This document shows, in pieces, positions 55,766-64,000 of a stretch of 64,000 bases of DNA. The translations under genes and the position numbers were made by a program. The DNA comes from Fibrobacteria bacterium (GTDB taxonomy: Bacteria; Fibrobacterota; Fibrobacteria; UBA11236), in NCBI GenBank assembly GCA_025360005.1, contig JANYDA010000049.1:1-64000 (forward strand). The letters are read 5' to 3'. Under the pieces are notes generated by a model. That model ran no database searches. It saw only the letters and a program-made list of their open reading frames with translations, and was not told the origin of the DNA. Every line of letters starts with the position of its first letter. The first letter of the stretch is position 1.

Positions 55766-56704
55766 CTAGGCGAGCAACTTGCCGACTTCTTCCCGATAGT
55801 CCTTGAGAAAGCCGAGCAAGACCCGCTGCGGCGTGCCGGAGCCTGCCGCGTGCGTTTTTTGCAAGCGGGCATAGAGCGCTTGCAGGAATGCACGCAATTC
55901 GCCTTCCCGATCGCCCGGGCCGGGAAAGAGCCTCTCCAGGAAGAGCATATCGTCCCCGGCGGCGCCGGCCGGGAATCCTCCAGTAACATTCATGTTACGT
56001 AACAGGAAAAGCCCGGCGGGAATGTCGCTGAGGCCGTGCTGCTTGACGTGCACGATGGATTCCACGATGCGCAAGGCGCGTTCTTCCAGAAAAGCCTTCT
56101 CGGCGCTGAAGTCCTCTCCGGGACTCCGCAAACGATCCAGCCCGGCTTCGATGCGGGCGGCATTGTAGCGGACAATCATGACATGCAGGGACGGGAAGCA
56201 AAAGGAGTTCCGGTCGAAGCATTGGATCAGCAGCCAGTCCAGCCTGGCCGGCCTGCCGCCCCGCCCGGGACCGGACGGCCAGGGACCCGGCGGCCAAAAG
56301 CCGGGCCGCGAAGCCACGGTGGAATCCAATTCCGCGAACACGCCTCGGGCCGCCAGGAAAAGCGATTCCATCCCCTGAACGAATCCCTCCAATTCCGGCA
56401 AAGCGCGATCTCCGAAGCGGATGTGCAGCCATCCCAGCGAACCTTCCCACAAGCGCACGAACCCCAGGTAACATGGAAGCCACGTGGGATCGAAAGGCAG
56501 CCTGGCATCCAGCTCCGTGTCCAGCTGGATCTTGCGATGCCCGCGTCCCTGGAAGAATTGCGGCCGGATATAGGTCCGGAAGATGGTCATGCACAAGCGG
56601 AGATAGGCGCGGCGGAAGCGCGGCTTGGCCAGCAGCAGCCAATACATGCGCCGCACGCTGGCCGCGGATGTAATGGGATGATCGGGAGGTTTGCTGCCGG
56701 GCAT
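55766..56704 (-). CDS. divergent PAP2-superfamily-like protein
   Basis: The 312-residue product from ATG 56704 shows the PAP2/inositolphosphotransferase sequence order. LDARLPF (65-71) and YLGFVRLW resemble the IPF-containing first motif. FPSLHVMIVRY (170-180) supplies His174, and VKQHGLSDIPAG (220-231) supplies His223 and Asp227. In PAP2 enzymes these residues hydrolyse or transfer phospho-lipid head groups. The usual six membrane helices are poorly visible here, and a Pro/Gly-rich insert (about 133-152) interrupts the middle. Its end may extend to 56773 by an upstream ATG. It is divergent from the TPR-AAA gene. Confidence 0.5.
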   Translation of the reverse strand: MPGSKPPDHPITSAASVRRMYWLLLAKPRFRRAYLRLCMTIFRTYIRPQFFQGRGHRKIQLDTELDARLPFDPTWLPCYLGFVRLWEGSLGWLHIRFGDRALPELEGFVQGMESLFLAARGVFAELDSTVASRPGFWPPGPWPSGPGRGGRPARLDWLLIQCFDRNSFCFPSLHVMIVRYNAARIEAGLDRLRSPGEDFSAEKAFLEERALRIVESIVHVKQHGLSDIPAGLFLLRNMNVTGGFPAGAAGDDMLFLERLFPGPGDREGELRAFLQALYARLQKTHAAGSGTPQRVLLGFLKDYREEVGKLLA

Positions 56705-56771
56705 GGGAGTACGGGGAAAATAGGAAATGCGCGGGTTTGGAGGATCGAGACCCGATTTATAAGATTTTCCC

Positions 56772-58136
56772 ATGCCGGCTTCCGATGACTTGATCGCCTC
56801 CCTTCGCGACGCCGTGCGGCTGGCGCCGGAAAACATCTCCTTGCGCGTCCACCTGGGCGAAATCCTTTTGCAACAAGGCGGACCGGGCGAAGCCGAAAAG
56901 GAATTCCGCGCGGCCTTGTCCCAATCCCCATCGCATACGGGCGCGAAGCTAGGGCTGGCGGGATCCTTTTGCCGGCAGGGAAAGAATTCCGCGGCCCTGG
57001 CCATCCTGGAAGGCTGGCTCACCCAAAGCGATGCGCCCGCCGGAGCTTTCCTGTGGGCGGCCCGCGCGCATCTGGAAAACGGAGCTCCGGCGGAAGCGGG
57101 AGACTGCTATCGCAAGGCCTTGGCGCTGGACCCTTCCCTGGCGGACGCGGATTGGGAGGCGCGCCTTAAGGCCAAAGGCGGTTCGGCCTCGGGAGCCGAG
57201 GCGGGGGAAACCGCGGGGCGGGAAACCGTCCGCGTCGGCGGGGAGGAAACCTCCGGGTTACCCTTCGTCCCGGGCGTGGTGGAAAACCCCGCCCTGGACT
57301 TCTCCCACGTGGGCGGCATGGAAAAGCTCAAGGAGGAGATCCATCTCAAGATCATCCATCCCATCCAGCATCCGGAAATCTACCGCGCCTACGGGAAAAA
57401 GATCGGCGGGGGCATCCTCATGTACGGACCGCCGGGCTGCGGCAAAACCCATCTGGCGAGGGCCACCGCCGGCCAGGTAAAGGCTTGCTTCATATCCGTG
57501 GGCATCCACGACGTGCTCAACATGTATCTGGGCCAGAGCGAGCGCAACCTGCACGACATTTTCGAGACGGCCCGCAGCAACACGCCTTGCGTGCTGTTCT
57601 TCGACGAGGTGGACGCGCTGGCCGCCAGCCGCACGGACATGCGCCAGAGCGCCGGCCGCCAGATCATCAACCAGTTCCTTTCCGAATTGGACGGCATCGG
57701 CGCCGGCAACGAAGGCGTGCTGGTATTGGCCGCCACCAACGCGCCCTGGCACCTGGACTCGGCATTCCGGCGGCCGGGCCGTTTCGATCGCATCCTCTTC
57801 GTGCCGCCGCCGGACGCGGCCGCGCGCATCGCCATCTTCCGCATCGTCCTGCAAGGCAAGCCCCTGGAGGATATCGACTATGAAAAGCTCGCCAAGGTCT
57901 CGGAAGGCTTCTCCGGCGCGGACATCAAGGCCGTGGCGGAAGAGGCCGTGGAGGGCAAGCTGCGCGAGGCCATCAAGGCGGGCAAGCCTTCGCCCCTGAC
58001 CACCAAGGATCTGGTCGCGGCCGCCAAGTCGGCGCGGCCATCCGCCAAGGAATGGTTCTCCACCGCGCGCAACTACGCGCTCTATTCCAACCAGGGCGGC
58101 ATCTACGACGATATCCTCGCCTATCTGAAGAAGTGA
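56772..58136 (+). CDS. TPR-AAA+ ATPase
   Basis: The 454-residue product has an N-terminal TPR region (about 5-130: RVHLGEILLQQGGPGEAEKE; FRAALSQSPSHTGAKLGLAG). A linker (about 135-175) and an AAA+ module follow. Walker A is GPPGCGKTHLARA (about 219-231), Walker B is CVLFFDEVDALAASR (about 275-289), and LAATNAPWHLDSAFRRPGRF has the arginine finger pair (about 320-340). GFSGADIKAVAEEAVEGKL is the helical lid. It is of the FtsH/p97-like clade without a protease domain. It starts one frame behind the divergent PAP2-like gene and ends four bases before the TPR-membrane gene, so these two are co-transcribed. Confidence 0.9.
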   Translation: MPASDDLIASLRDAVRLAPENISLRVHLGEILLQQGGPGEAEKEFRAALSQSPSHTGAKLGLAGSFCRQGKNSAALAILEGWLTQSDAPAGAFLWAARAHLENGAPAEAGDCYRKALALDPSLADADWEARLKAKGGSASGAEAGETAGRETVRVGGEETSGLPFVPGVVENPALDFSHVGGMEKLKEEIHLKIIHPIQHPEIYRAYGKKIGGGILMYGPPGCGKTHLARATAGQVKACFISVGIHDVLNMYLGQSERNLHDIFETARSNTPCVLFFDEVDALAASRTDMRQSAGRQIINQFLSELDGIGAGNEGVLVLAATNAPWHLDSAFRRPGRFDRILFVPPPDAAARIAIFRIVLQGKPLEDIDYEKLAKVSEGFSGADIKAVAEEAVEGKLREAIKAGKPSPLTTKDLVAAAKSARPSAKEWFSTARNYALYSNQGGIYDDILAYLKK

Positions 58137-58140
58137 TCGC

Positions 58141-59367
58141 ATGAGCGTGGAAATCGAGCGCGCCCAGCTCCTCATCAACCAATCCCGCTATGATCTGGCC
58201 GAACGCGAATTGCGCAACGCCTTGTCCCAGGACCCCGAAGACTACCGCCCCCATGCCCTGCTCGGCTATTGCCTGTTGCGCCAGGCCAAGAAGGCCAACG
58301 CGCTGGCCGAGGCGGACATGGCGGTGGCCAAGGAACCGGCGGCCCCGTACGCGCATTATATCCGCGCCTTGATCCTGTTGGAAACCGGCCGGCGCGCGGA
58401 AGCCCGAACCGCGGCGCGCGAAGCCATTCAACTCAACCCCAGCGACGCCGATTATTTCGCGCTCCTGGGCGGCATTCACCTGGAAGAAAAGGATTGGAAG
58501 GGAGCGCTCAAGAGCGCCGAGTCCGCCTTGCTGCTGGATGCCGAACACGTACAGGGCGCCAACGTGCGCGCGGTGGCCCTGGTGAAGCTGGGCCGCGGCG
58601 CGGAAGCGGGCTTGACCCTGGATTCCGCGCTGGCCCGCGAACCGGAAAGCGCCGTGACCCATGCCAACATGGGTTGGACGCTGCTGGAAAGCGGCGATCA
58701 TAAAAAGGCGCTGGAGCATTTCCGCGAGGCCCTCCGCCTGGATCCGGAGCACGAGTGGGCGCGCGAAGGCATCGTGGAAGCGATGAAGGCGCGCAACCCC
58801 ATCTACAAGTTCATCCTCCGGTATTTCTTCTTCATGTCCAAGCTCAAGAAAAAGAGCCAGTGGACCGTACTCATCATCGCCTTCGTGGGCACGCGGATCC
58901 TGCGCGCCACCGCGCGCGCCTTTCCCGCCTTCCAACCCACGGCCCTGATCCTGGGCGCGCTCTATCTGGCGTTCATGGTGGCCACCTGGCTGGCCCGGCC
59001 GCTTTTCGACCTGGTGCTGCGTCTGGATTCGTTCGGGCGATTGTGCCTCTCCCGGGATCAGACCAAGGGATCCAACTGGCTGGGTCTGACTTTACTGGCC
59101 TCACTCGCTTTCCTTATCCTCGGGTTCGCCTTCGGGAACGCGGATTTTCTGTTGGCCGCCATCGGCTGCCTGGCCCTGTGCGTCCCGGTGGCGGGGATCT
59201 ACCAGGCCCCGCCGGGGAAGCGCAGGAATTTCCGCGCGGGGTATTCCATCGCCCTGGTGTTGATCGGAATATGCGCTTTGACTTTGCCGGACCAGGGCCA
59301 GCGTGGAACGTCCGGAAGCGTCTTCCTGTTCGGCGTGATCGTCTACACTTGGGTGGCTAATCTTTAG
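58141..59367 (+). CDS. TPR protein with C-terminal membrane domain
   Basis: The 408-residue product has five to six TPR units (about 5-210: RYDLAERELRNALSQDPEDY; LKSAESALLLDAEHVQGANV; MGWTLLESGDHKKALEHFRE). A basic stretch (KFILRYFFFMSKLKKKSQ) follows, then four to five hydrophobic helices (about 240-400). It begins four bases after the AAA+ gene stop, so translational coupling is likely. The pair could be a membrane-anchored chaperone-like complex. Its clients are not identified. Confidence 0.85.
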   Translation: MSVEIERAQLLINQSRYDLAERELRNALSQDPEDYRPHALLGYCLLRQAKKANALAEADMAVAKEPAAPYAHYIRALILLETGRRAEARTAAREAIQLNPSDADYFALLGGIHLEEKDWKGALKSAESALLLDAEHVQGANVRAVALVKLGRGAEAGLTLDSALAREPESAVTHANMGWTLLESGDHKKALEHFREALRLDPEHEWAREGIVEAMKARNPIYKFILRYFFFMSKLKKKSQWTVLIIAFVGTRILRATARAFPAFQPTALILGALYLAFMVATWLARPLFDLVLRLDSFGRLCLSRDQTKGSNWLGLTLLASLAFLILGFAFGNADFLLAAIGCLALCVPVAGIYQAPPGKRRNFRAGYSIALVLIGICALTLPDQGQRGTSGSVFLFGVIVYTWVANL

Positions 59368-59438
59368 CAGAGCGCTTTTGACTCCCTCGCCCGTCTAAAC
59401 TCCATCGTTCCCATTTCGCCACCCCGGAAGGGCCACGC

Positions 59439-60212
59439 ATGCGACTTATCCCTTCTCCCATGTCATTCCTTCTCATCGCAATCCAACCGGGCGCCTCCGC
59501 CCGTGCCCTTCCCATCCTCCCCATCCTCTCCCTCTTGCCTCCACTCTCCCTACTCATGATCGTTATCGGCTGCGCCGGCCCGCGCATGGTGCCGCCCGCG
59601 GAACTTTCCCAAGGCCAACGCCTGGACGTGCCCAAGCGAAGCTTTGCCACCGGCGTGTTCGTCAACGAAGCCTTCGACTTGGGTCCGTATCATGTGACCC
59701 ATGTGGACCGCAAAAGCGTCAAGCAAAGCGGCGCCAACCTGGGCGGCTATGTGACGGGAAGCATCACCACGGGCTACTCGTACCGATTTGAAGGCGGGGA
59801 AGGCGGCAAACCCGCGTGGAAGGGATCCTGCGCGTTCATGGAACGCGAAAAGGGATTTTCCAGCGGCGGGACTTCATTTACATGGGCCAAATCAAACCTG
59901 GCGTGCGAATGTTCGGACGGCCAATCCAAAGGCCGGGTGGAATTGAAATCGGATCAAGGCAAACCCACCGGCGTCCTGGCCGTGTCCGGGCAAACCTATC
60001 CGGTGATCCCCGTAACGACCATGGATAAAAAACTCTACGGCGCGGCACCGGCTGGATTCCGCGCGAACGAAGGCGATAGCGCCGTCGCGGCCGTGGAAGT
60101 ATTGCGTCCCGGGCAGGTTTGGCTGGGGGAGAAGCTCCCGGAAGCGGCGCGCGATCCCACGGCTTGCGTGTTCACCGGCCTGATGTTGTACGTGGAGCCG
60201 ACCGAGCATTAG
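59439..60212 (+). CDS. lipoprotein of unknown function
   Basis: The 257-residue product has a long hydrophobic leader ending in VIGCAG, a good lipobox (about 41-46). GGAAGG precedes ATG 59439. The mature part is beta-rich with a few Cys (about 130-170: GSCAFMERE, LACECSDGQSKG) and no named domain. It is convergent with the lipoprotein at 60224, 11 bases apart. Confidence 0.7.
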   Translation: MRLIPSPMSFLLIAIQPGASARALPILPILSLLPPLSLLMIVIGCAGPRMVPPAELSQGQRLDVPKRSFATGVFVNEAFDLGPYHVTHVDRKSVKQSGANLGGYVTGSITTGYSYRFEGGEGGKPAWKGSCAFMEREKGFSSGGTSFTWAKSNLACECSDGQSKGRVELKSDQGKPTGVLAVSGQTYPVIPVTTMDKKLYGAAPAGFRANEGDSAVAAVEVLRPGQVWLGEKLPEAARDPTACVFTGLMLYVEPTEH

Positions 60213-60223
60213 TCCGCAACCGC

Positions 60224-60898
60224 TCAATCGCCTTTCATCGCCAACCATGTGAAGAAGGCGGTCTTCCGCCGCTTCACATCCTTCGCGATCACGGATCCTT
60301 GCGAGACCCATTGCGAATAGCCGTCCAAATCCTTCCGCGCCGCTTCCGGCGTCCGCTTCCCCAGCAACACATCCAACAATGCTTGCTCGGCCGAGTCGCC
60401 GGCGTCCGGGCCCGGACCCGCATCGCGCTTGGTCCCGCAGGACTTGCCGTCCTTGGCCGCCCGGATGGAAAACGTCCCGGCCGGAAGGACTATGGACACG
60501 ATCGATTTAGGACCGGTGATCCGGTAAGCGACAATGCCGCTGGGCAAGGCTTGCGATTGGTAGGCAAGGATCTCCGCGCCGGCGGCACCGGCCGAAGCGG
60601 GTTGCGGGGGCCATGCCGCGGGAAGCAGGGGGGAAAGTTCAATGCCCGGGAGCCCGCCGGACAAACTGTCCCGCACGCGCTGCTTGAGGGAAGCGAGGAC
60701 GTTTTTTCCGGCGGATGCATCCGTAGTCATAGGCGTCTCCAGGGTATCCGAATGGACTTGCGGACCGCTTGCAGCGGGTGTGGCCGCGGCGGCGCGGGCC
60801 GATCGTTTGCAACCGGCGCCGCCAAGCGCAATGGCAACCGCCACAGCCGCGGCCGGGAAAAGGATAGGCTTCCGGTTTGTCGGGGCTAGGCGCCTCAT
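60224..60898 (-). CDS. lipoprotein of unknown function
   Basis: The 224-residue product has a lipobox-like GGAGC (about 26-30) after a basic, hydrophobic leader. A low-complexity Ala/Ser/Pro linker (about 35-95) and a beta-rich domain (about 105-220: GAEILAYQSQALPSGIVAYR; KSIVSIVLPAGTFSIRAAKD) follow. Its start overlaps the OmpA-domain gene by four bases, so the two are co-translated. No family is recognised. Confidence 0.7.
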   Translation of the reverse strand: MRRLAPTNRKPILFPAAAVAVAIALGGAGCKRSARAAAATPAASGPQVHSDTLETPMTTDASAGKNVLASLKQRVRDSLSGGLPGIELSPLLPAAWPPQPASAGAAGAEILAYQSQALPSGIVAYRITGPKSIVSIVLPAGTFSIRAAKDGKSCGTKRDAGPGPDAGDSAEQALLDVLLGKRTPEAARKDLDGYSQWVSQGSVIAKDVKRRKTAFFTWLAMKGD

Positions 60899-61818
60899 AG
60901 GTTCTTCACCAGCGCCTTCCTTTCCTTGACGGTCTTGCCCGTGACATCATCTATGGTCGTCGGCTTGAACGGCAACAGCAGGTTGAAATTGTCGAAGGCC
61001 AGGAAATCCGTATCCTTCCCCTGCGCTTTGCGCTTGGCGCTGTTCAGCGAGTCCAGCAACTCGTCCGCCGTGGGTTTCATCACCGACTTGTCCAGGTAAG
61101 GATCCATCACGAAGCCAACGCGGGTAGGATTATTGACGATGGCGTCCGCCAGGTTGAAGACGGAGAGGGCGCCGCCCAGGCCCACGCGCGTATTGGCGGG
61201 ATTGGTGGCCTTGGTAGCGATGACATTGTCCGGCACCAGGTTATAGACCACGAAGGCGTGATCGATGTTGGCGTTGCCGGAGAGGATGGCGGCCGCCACC
61301 TTGTTGCCGGGGCCTTTCATGATGCTCCGCAGTACGGAGAAGGAGCAGGTGGCAAGCTCGCCGCAATGCCCCAAGCCGTATTGCAGCGCCAGAGCCGCGT
61401 TCTTGTCCCGGTCACCGGCGACAAGCGCGGCCGTGCAACGCGCGCGCCCCCCGGAAAGCTCGTCGTTATGCGCCTCCGAGCCCGCCCTATCGGTATGCCC
61501 CGCCACCACCAGGCCATGCTTGGGATTATCGTCCATAAAGCGCAACGCGGCCAGGATCACGTCCAGGCCCGGAAAGTCCCCATTCCCGTCGCCATCGTCC
61601 CCGCCCTCTTCCGGTTGGAAATCGCTTTGCTTGGCGGTGTCCACGTAGGATTTGTGCGAGTCCCCCATGGCCTGCCAGAACGCGTCGTTACTGAAATCCG
61701 CGGGCCCGCTATCGGTGCCGGGGGCGGCCTGGGCGAGGCTGGGCAAAAGCACGGAGCTGTCGGTAAGGAAATGGGCCGCCTCCACCAACAAGCGCGGGAT
61801 CCGTTCCTTGACCACCAC
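60895..61818 (-). CDS. OmpA-domain protein without visible signal peptide
   Basis: The 307-residue frame begins at GTG 61818; no ATG start exists upstream in frame, although the frame stays open for tens of codons. It holds LLVEAAHFLTDSSVLLPSLA (about 11-30). A modified OmpA-like peptidoglycan-binding domain (about 75-145) follows: LDVILAALRFMDDNPKHGLV, then AGHTDRAGSEAHNDELSGGR. A C-terminal region of about 150 residues (NLVPDNVIATKATNPANTRV, DPYLDKSVM) follows. The N-terminus may be incomplete. It overlaps the lipoprotein gene by four bases and follows the Helicase_C_3-type gene by 40. Confidence 0.65.
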   Translation of the reverse strand: MVVKERIPRLLVEAAHFLTDSSVLLPSLAQAAPGTDSGPADFSNDAFWQAMGDSHKSYVDTAKQSDFQPEEGGDDGDGNGDFPGLDVILAALRFMDDNPKHGLVVAGHTDRAGSEAHNDELSGGRARCTAALVAGDRDKNAALALQYGLGHCGELATCSFSVLRSIMKGPGNKVAAAILSGNANIDHAFVVYNLVPDNVIATKATNPANTRVGLGGALSVFNLADAIVNNPTRVGFVMDPYLDKSVMKPTADELLDSLNSAKRKAQGKDTDFLAFDNFNLLLPFKPTTIDDVTGKTVKERKALVKNL

Positions 61819-61858
61819 TATGCTATTGGTTTCGATGAATCGATTCGACCCCGCTTTT

Positions 61859-63820
61859 TCACTCCGCGAAAAAACCCCGCTTCGCCAGCTTCTTAAGGAG
61901 CGCGCCCCGCTTGGTCCCGGGCTTCGCCTTCAGCACGATAGGCGACACGCGCTCCAGGTCCTTGGGAAAAGCCGAAAGCAGTTCCGCCAGCATCACCGGA
62001 TCCTCCCCTTCCACGAGAACGGCCTCGGAAAGCCGTATGCCCGGGCGCGCGCGCGTCCAGGCTTCCAGCTCGTGCACGACATTGGCCGGCAGGGCATGCT
62101 TGGACCATGCGCGCAGTGTCAGCAGCATCCCCTCCCCCGAAAGCCCTCGATGCGCGGCTGCTTGCACTGTCCGCCGGGTGATGCGCCAGGCGGATCCGCC
62201 GCCTCCCGGGGATGCTTGCTCGGCGAACTCCCGCAGCTCCAGGAGAAAGTCGGGGGCAGACTCCAGCACGGTCACGGTGAAATCGCCGCCCACCACGGCC
62301 ACGGGCCGGGCGGTTCGGGGAAGGGTCCAACGGTCGAGGCTTCCGTAAAGCCAACGGCCCACCTCGGTCAGGGAAACACCCAGGTTACCATGGGCGTTCC
62401 GATGGAAGGCCAGCGCCCCCAGGGAGGCCAGCCGGCCAGCGTATTGATGGAGTAAGGAACCATAGGTCTCCTCGGGAGTACCCTCCCACCGGGCCCAGCC
62501 GCCCGTGAGATCCACGTCGCCCTCGATATCCTCCAGGAATGGATTGCCCCCGGCCATGGCTCCGGCGACGGCATCGCGCCAATCGACCGGCGTATCCATG
62601 CGGGAGAAAAAGGCGTCCATCCAGGCGAATAGCCGGTCGTTCAATGCCGAATAGGGAAAGGGATTGATCTCGAAGTCCCCGATGAAGTCGAAGCGGGCAT
62701 GGAGTAGATGCCGCTTGCGAGTACCGCAAGGGGAAAGCGCCAACAAGTCTTCCAACCTCGCCTCCCTGGAGGCGGCCAGCCATTCGGCCGCCCGGGACGC
62801 GGGGTGCGCCCGCCAGGACTTGCGACCTTTGCCAAAGGACTCGACCAGCTTGAGCTTCAGCAGCATCCACCACGCGGTACGGGCACGGGACTCTTCCGTG
62901 AACCCGGCGGGGCCGGGAGCATAGGGCAAAGGGCCAAAACCCTTCGCCACCTTGCGGTGATGGGCCACGGGCACACTCATGCCGTCGCTCAATAAGGGTG
63001 CGGGGTCGGCCTTCAGGGCCCGCAGATAGGTTTCCATGTCTTCCAGCAGGAAGGGGCGCGACCAGGTTTCCTGGTGTTTAAAAGGAGGGAATTTGAGACC
63101 GGATGGATCCTGGACCCGCCGCGGGCGCGGGACGAAAACCCGGACGAAAGGCAATAAGGTGTCCGGCATGCGGCCGACGACTGCCGCCCCATAAGCGAGG
63201 GCGAGGAAGAGGATGTCTTCCGGAGCTACGCCTTGGGCGGCCGAAGGGAAGGCTGCGGGCTTGAGAACAAAGGTTGCGGAGGCGCGGGTGAGCGACCCTG
63301 CCAGCCATTCCTTGAGGACGCGATAGCGAACCTCGGTGAGTTCGAGGCCATTTGGATTCCAGCCGCCCACGGACTCCAGGAAATGCGCCCGCGATCGGCT
63401 TTCCACCAACCTGGCGGTGAAGCTCCCATCGCCGAGCAGCTTGTCATACGCGGCGGTCACGGCCACCTGGGAAAGGCCCCGGGCCCCCGTCAAGGCATAG
63501 CGTTGGGCATATGTGGTGTAGAGATCCACGAAGCGCCCGACATCCAGATGATCGGGCCCGCTCCAGGCGCCCAAGCGTTCGATAAAATTCTTAACGCGCT
63601 TGAATCCGGGCGTAGGCCGCTTTCTACCACCGACGTCGGTTTCGAAAAGTAGTTGATCCAGGGCCGGATCCAGATTAGTGAGAGCGGAGAAATTGTACAC
63701 CGGGTTGACATAACTGGCCGGCAGGGAAAGGGCGTCACGGCGCTGATCCAGGGTGAGATCCGTCCAGGCATCGAGTAAGGGAAAAACACACTGCCAGGAT
63801 TCCAGGAGGTAGGCGGCCAT
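61859..63820 (-). CDS. Helicase_C_3-type (XPB-associated) domain protein
   Basis: The 653-residue product has no recognisable domain in its first about 450 residues, which are helix-rich with Trp (KFPPFKHQETWSRPFLLEDM, AAEWLAASREARLEDLLALS). The C-terminal part (about 495-640) reads VVGGDFTVTVLESAPDFLLE, then LREFAEQASPG, RITRRTVQAAAHRGLSGEGM, ARPGIRLSEAVLVEGEDPVM and LAELLSAFP. This fits the Helicase_C_3 helicase-associated family that often precedes an XPB-like helicase. No helicase motor motifs are in this gene. The neighbour to the right is cut at the edge. Confidence 0.6.
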   Translation of the reverse strand: MAAYLLESWQCVFPLLDAWTDLTLDQRRDALSLPASYVNPVYNFSALTNLDPALDQLLFETDVGGRKRPTPGFKRVKNFIERLGAWSGPDHLDVGRFVDLYTTYAQRYALTGARGLSQVAVTAAYDKLLGDGSFTARLVESRSRAHFLESVGGWNPNGLELTEVRYRVLKEWLAGSLTRASATFVLKPAAFPSAAQGVAPEDILFLALAYGAAVVGRMPDTLLPFVRVFVPRPRRVQDPSGLKFPPFKHQETWSRPFLLEDMETYLRALKADPAPLLSDGMSVPVAHHRKVAKGFGPLPYAPGPAGFTEESRARTAWWMLLKLKLVESFGKGRKSWRAHPASRAAEWLAASREARLEDLLALSPCGTRKRHLLHARFDFIGDFEINPFPYSALNDRLFAWMDAFFSRMDTPVDWRDAVAGAMAGGNPFLEDIEGDVDLTGGWARWEGTPEETYGSLLHQYAGRLASLGALAFHRNAHGNLGVSLTEVGRWLYGSLDRWTLPRTARPVAVVGGDFTVTVLESAPDFLLELREFAEQASPGGGGSAWRITRRTVQAAAHRGLSGEGMLLTLRAWSKHALPANVVHELEAWTRARPGIRLSEAVLVEGEDPVMLAELLSAFPKDLERVSPIVLKAKPGTKRGALLKKLAKRGFFAE

Positions 63821-63898
63821 GGGGTAAAAGTAGTCAATGCCCCCTGGATCCTGACCTAAAACGGGGTCATCCCCCGCATTGACCTGGACGATGATCCT

Positions 63899-64000
63899 TT
63901 AAAGGCGCTTCCCCAATTTATCCAGCGCCGCCTCCAGACCGTTGCCGCCCCGCAAAACATCCCGGAACAAATCGCCCTTTTTGGCCAAGCGCTTGGGCAT
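63899..64000 (-). CDS. C-terminal tail of a gene running off the right edge
   Basis: The reading frame from the window edge to TAA at 63899-63901 encodes a short basic tail, KKGDLFRDVLRGGNGLEAAL then DKLGKRL. An ATG at 64000 is in frame, but the open edge makes it likely to be the end of a longer protein. An XPB-like helicase would fit the neighbour, but this is a guess. Confidence 0.45.
   Translation of the reverse strand: MPKRLAKKGDLFRDVLRGGNGLEAALDKLGKRL

Overview
This is about 64 kb of GC-rich bacterial chromosome. It shows no rRNA, tRNA, CRISPR array, transposase, integrase or phage gene. The best taxonomic guess is Fibrobacterota or a close FCB relative. The clue is a TIGR02147-type regulator (32034-32888) overlapping a lipoprotein whose mature N-terminus reads GGTGTDTENG, a pairing familiar from Fibrobacter. 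The plant cell-wall toolkit (GH8 endoglucanase, expansin-like lipoprotein, GH88 hydrolase) and several secreted proteins with a recurring C-terminal beta-sandwich module fit the same guess. This assignment is inference.

Layout. 1-4717: a cut-off protein-kinase-like gene, mnmA, an expansin-like lipoprotein and an Old-Yellow-Enzyme-type reductase. 4741-11525: a uronate/2-keto-3-deoxygluconate catabolic cluster made of an enolase-superfamily enzyme, an XRE-cupin regulator, a GH88 hydrolase, an SDR dehydrogenase, KDPG aldolase and KDG kinase. Palindromes and direct repeats sit in its divergent promoter. 11992-17674: a small membrane protein and three secreted DUF1080 (3-keto-disaccharide hydrolase family) proteins around a predicted beta-barrel. 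17918-20686: metK and ahcY, each with a clear intrinsic terminator. 20830-23714: GH8, YceI and a b561-like cytochrome. 23838-28730: an HD-GYP protein with a degenerate HD motif, FapA (DUF342) and priA. 28794-32888: an orphan solute-binding protein, a dimeric dUTPase, and the lipoprotein/TIGR02147 pair.

33088-33182 is a dense array of three perfect-stem hairpins between divergent genes. 33373-36902: the membrane-organising operon nfeD-nfeD-floA plus a small membrane protein. Then come an M18 aminopeptidase, an Fn3/carboxypeptidase-regulatory-like protein, queD, feoAB, a fourth DUF1080 protein and an ice-binding-like (DUF3494) protein whose signal peptide lies in a different frame. 46027-51544: a lipoprotein, a HEPN-like protein, a DTW-domain tRNA-modifying enzyme, a TonB-dependent receptor and a DUF4197 lipoprotein. 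51525-55155: an M29-like aminopeptidase and a PVC-type dehydrogenase whose C-terminal module is frame-shifted. 55208-59367: a DUF4112 protein, a divergent PAP2-like protein, a TPR-AAA+ ATPase and a TPR membrane protein. 59439-64000: lipoproteins, an OmpA-domain protein, a Helicase_C_3-type protein and a gene tail leaving the right edge.

The genes suggest an organism that loosens and digests plant polysaccharide outside the cell, feeds uronates through KDG and KDPG to pyruvate and glyceraldehyde-3-phosphate, and exports enzymes carrying a common C-terminal signal. The observations I rank highest are the two single-base frameshifts that disconnect targeting modules from secreted proteins, the shared C-terminal module, the 12.3-17.7 kb DUF1080/barrel locus, the hairpin array at 33.1 kb and the PAP2-like/TPR-AAA gene group.
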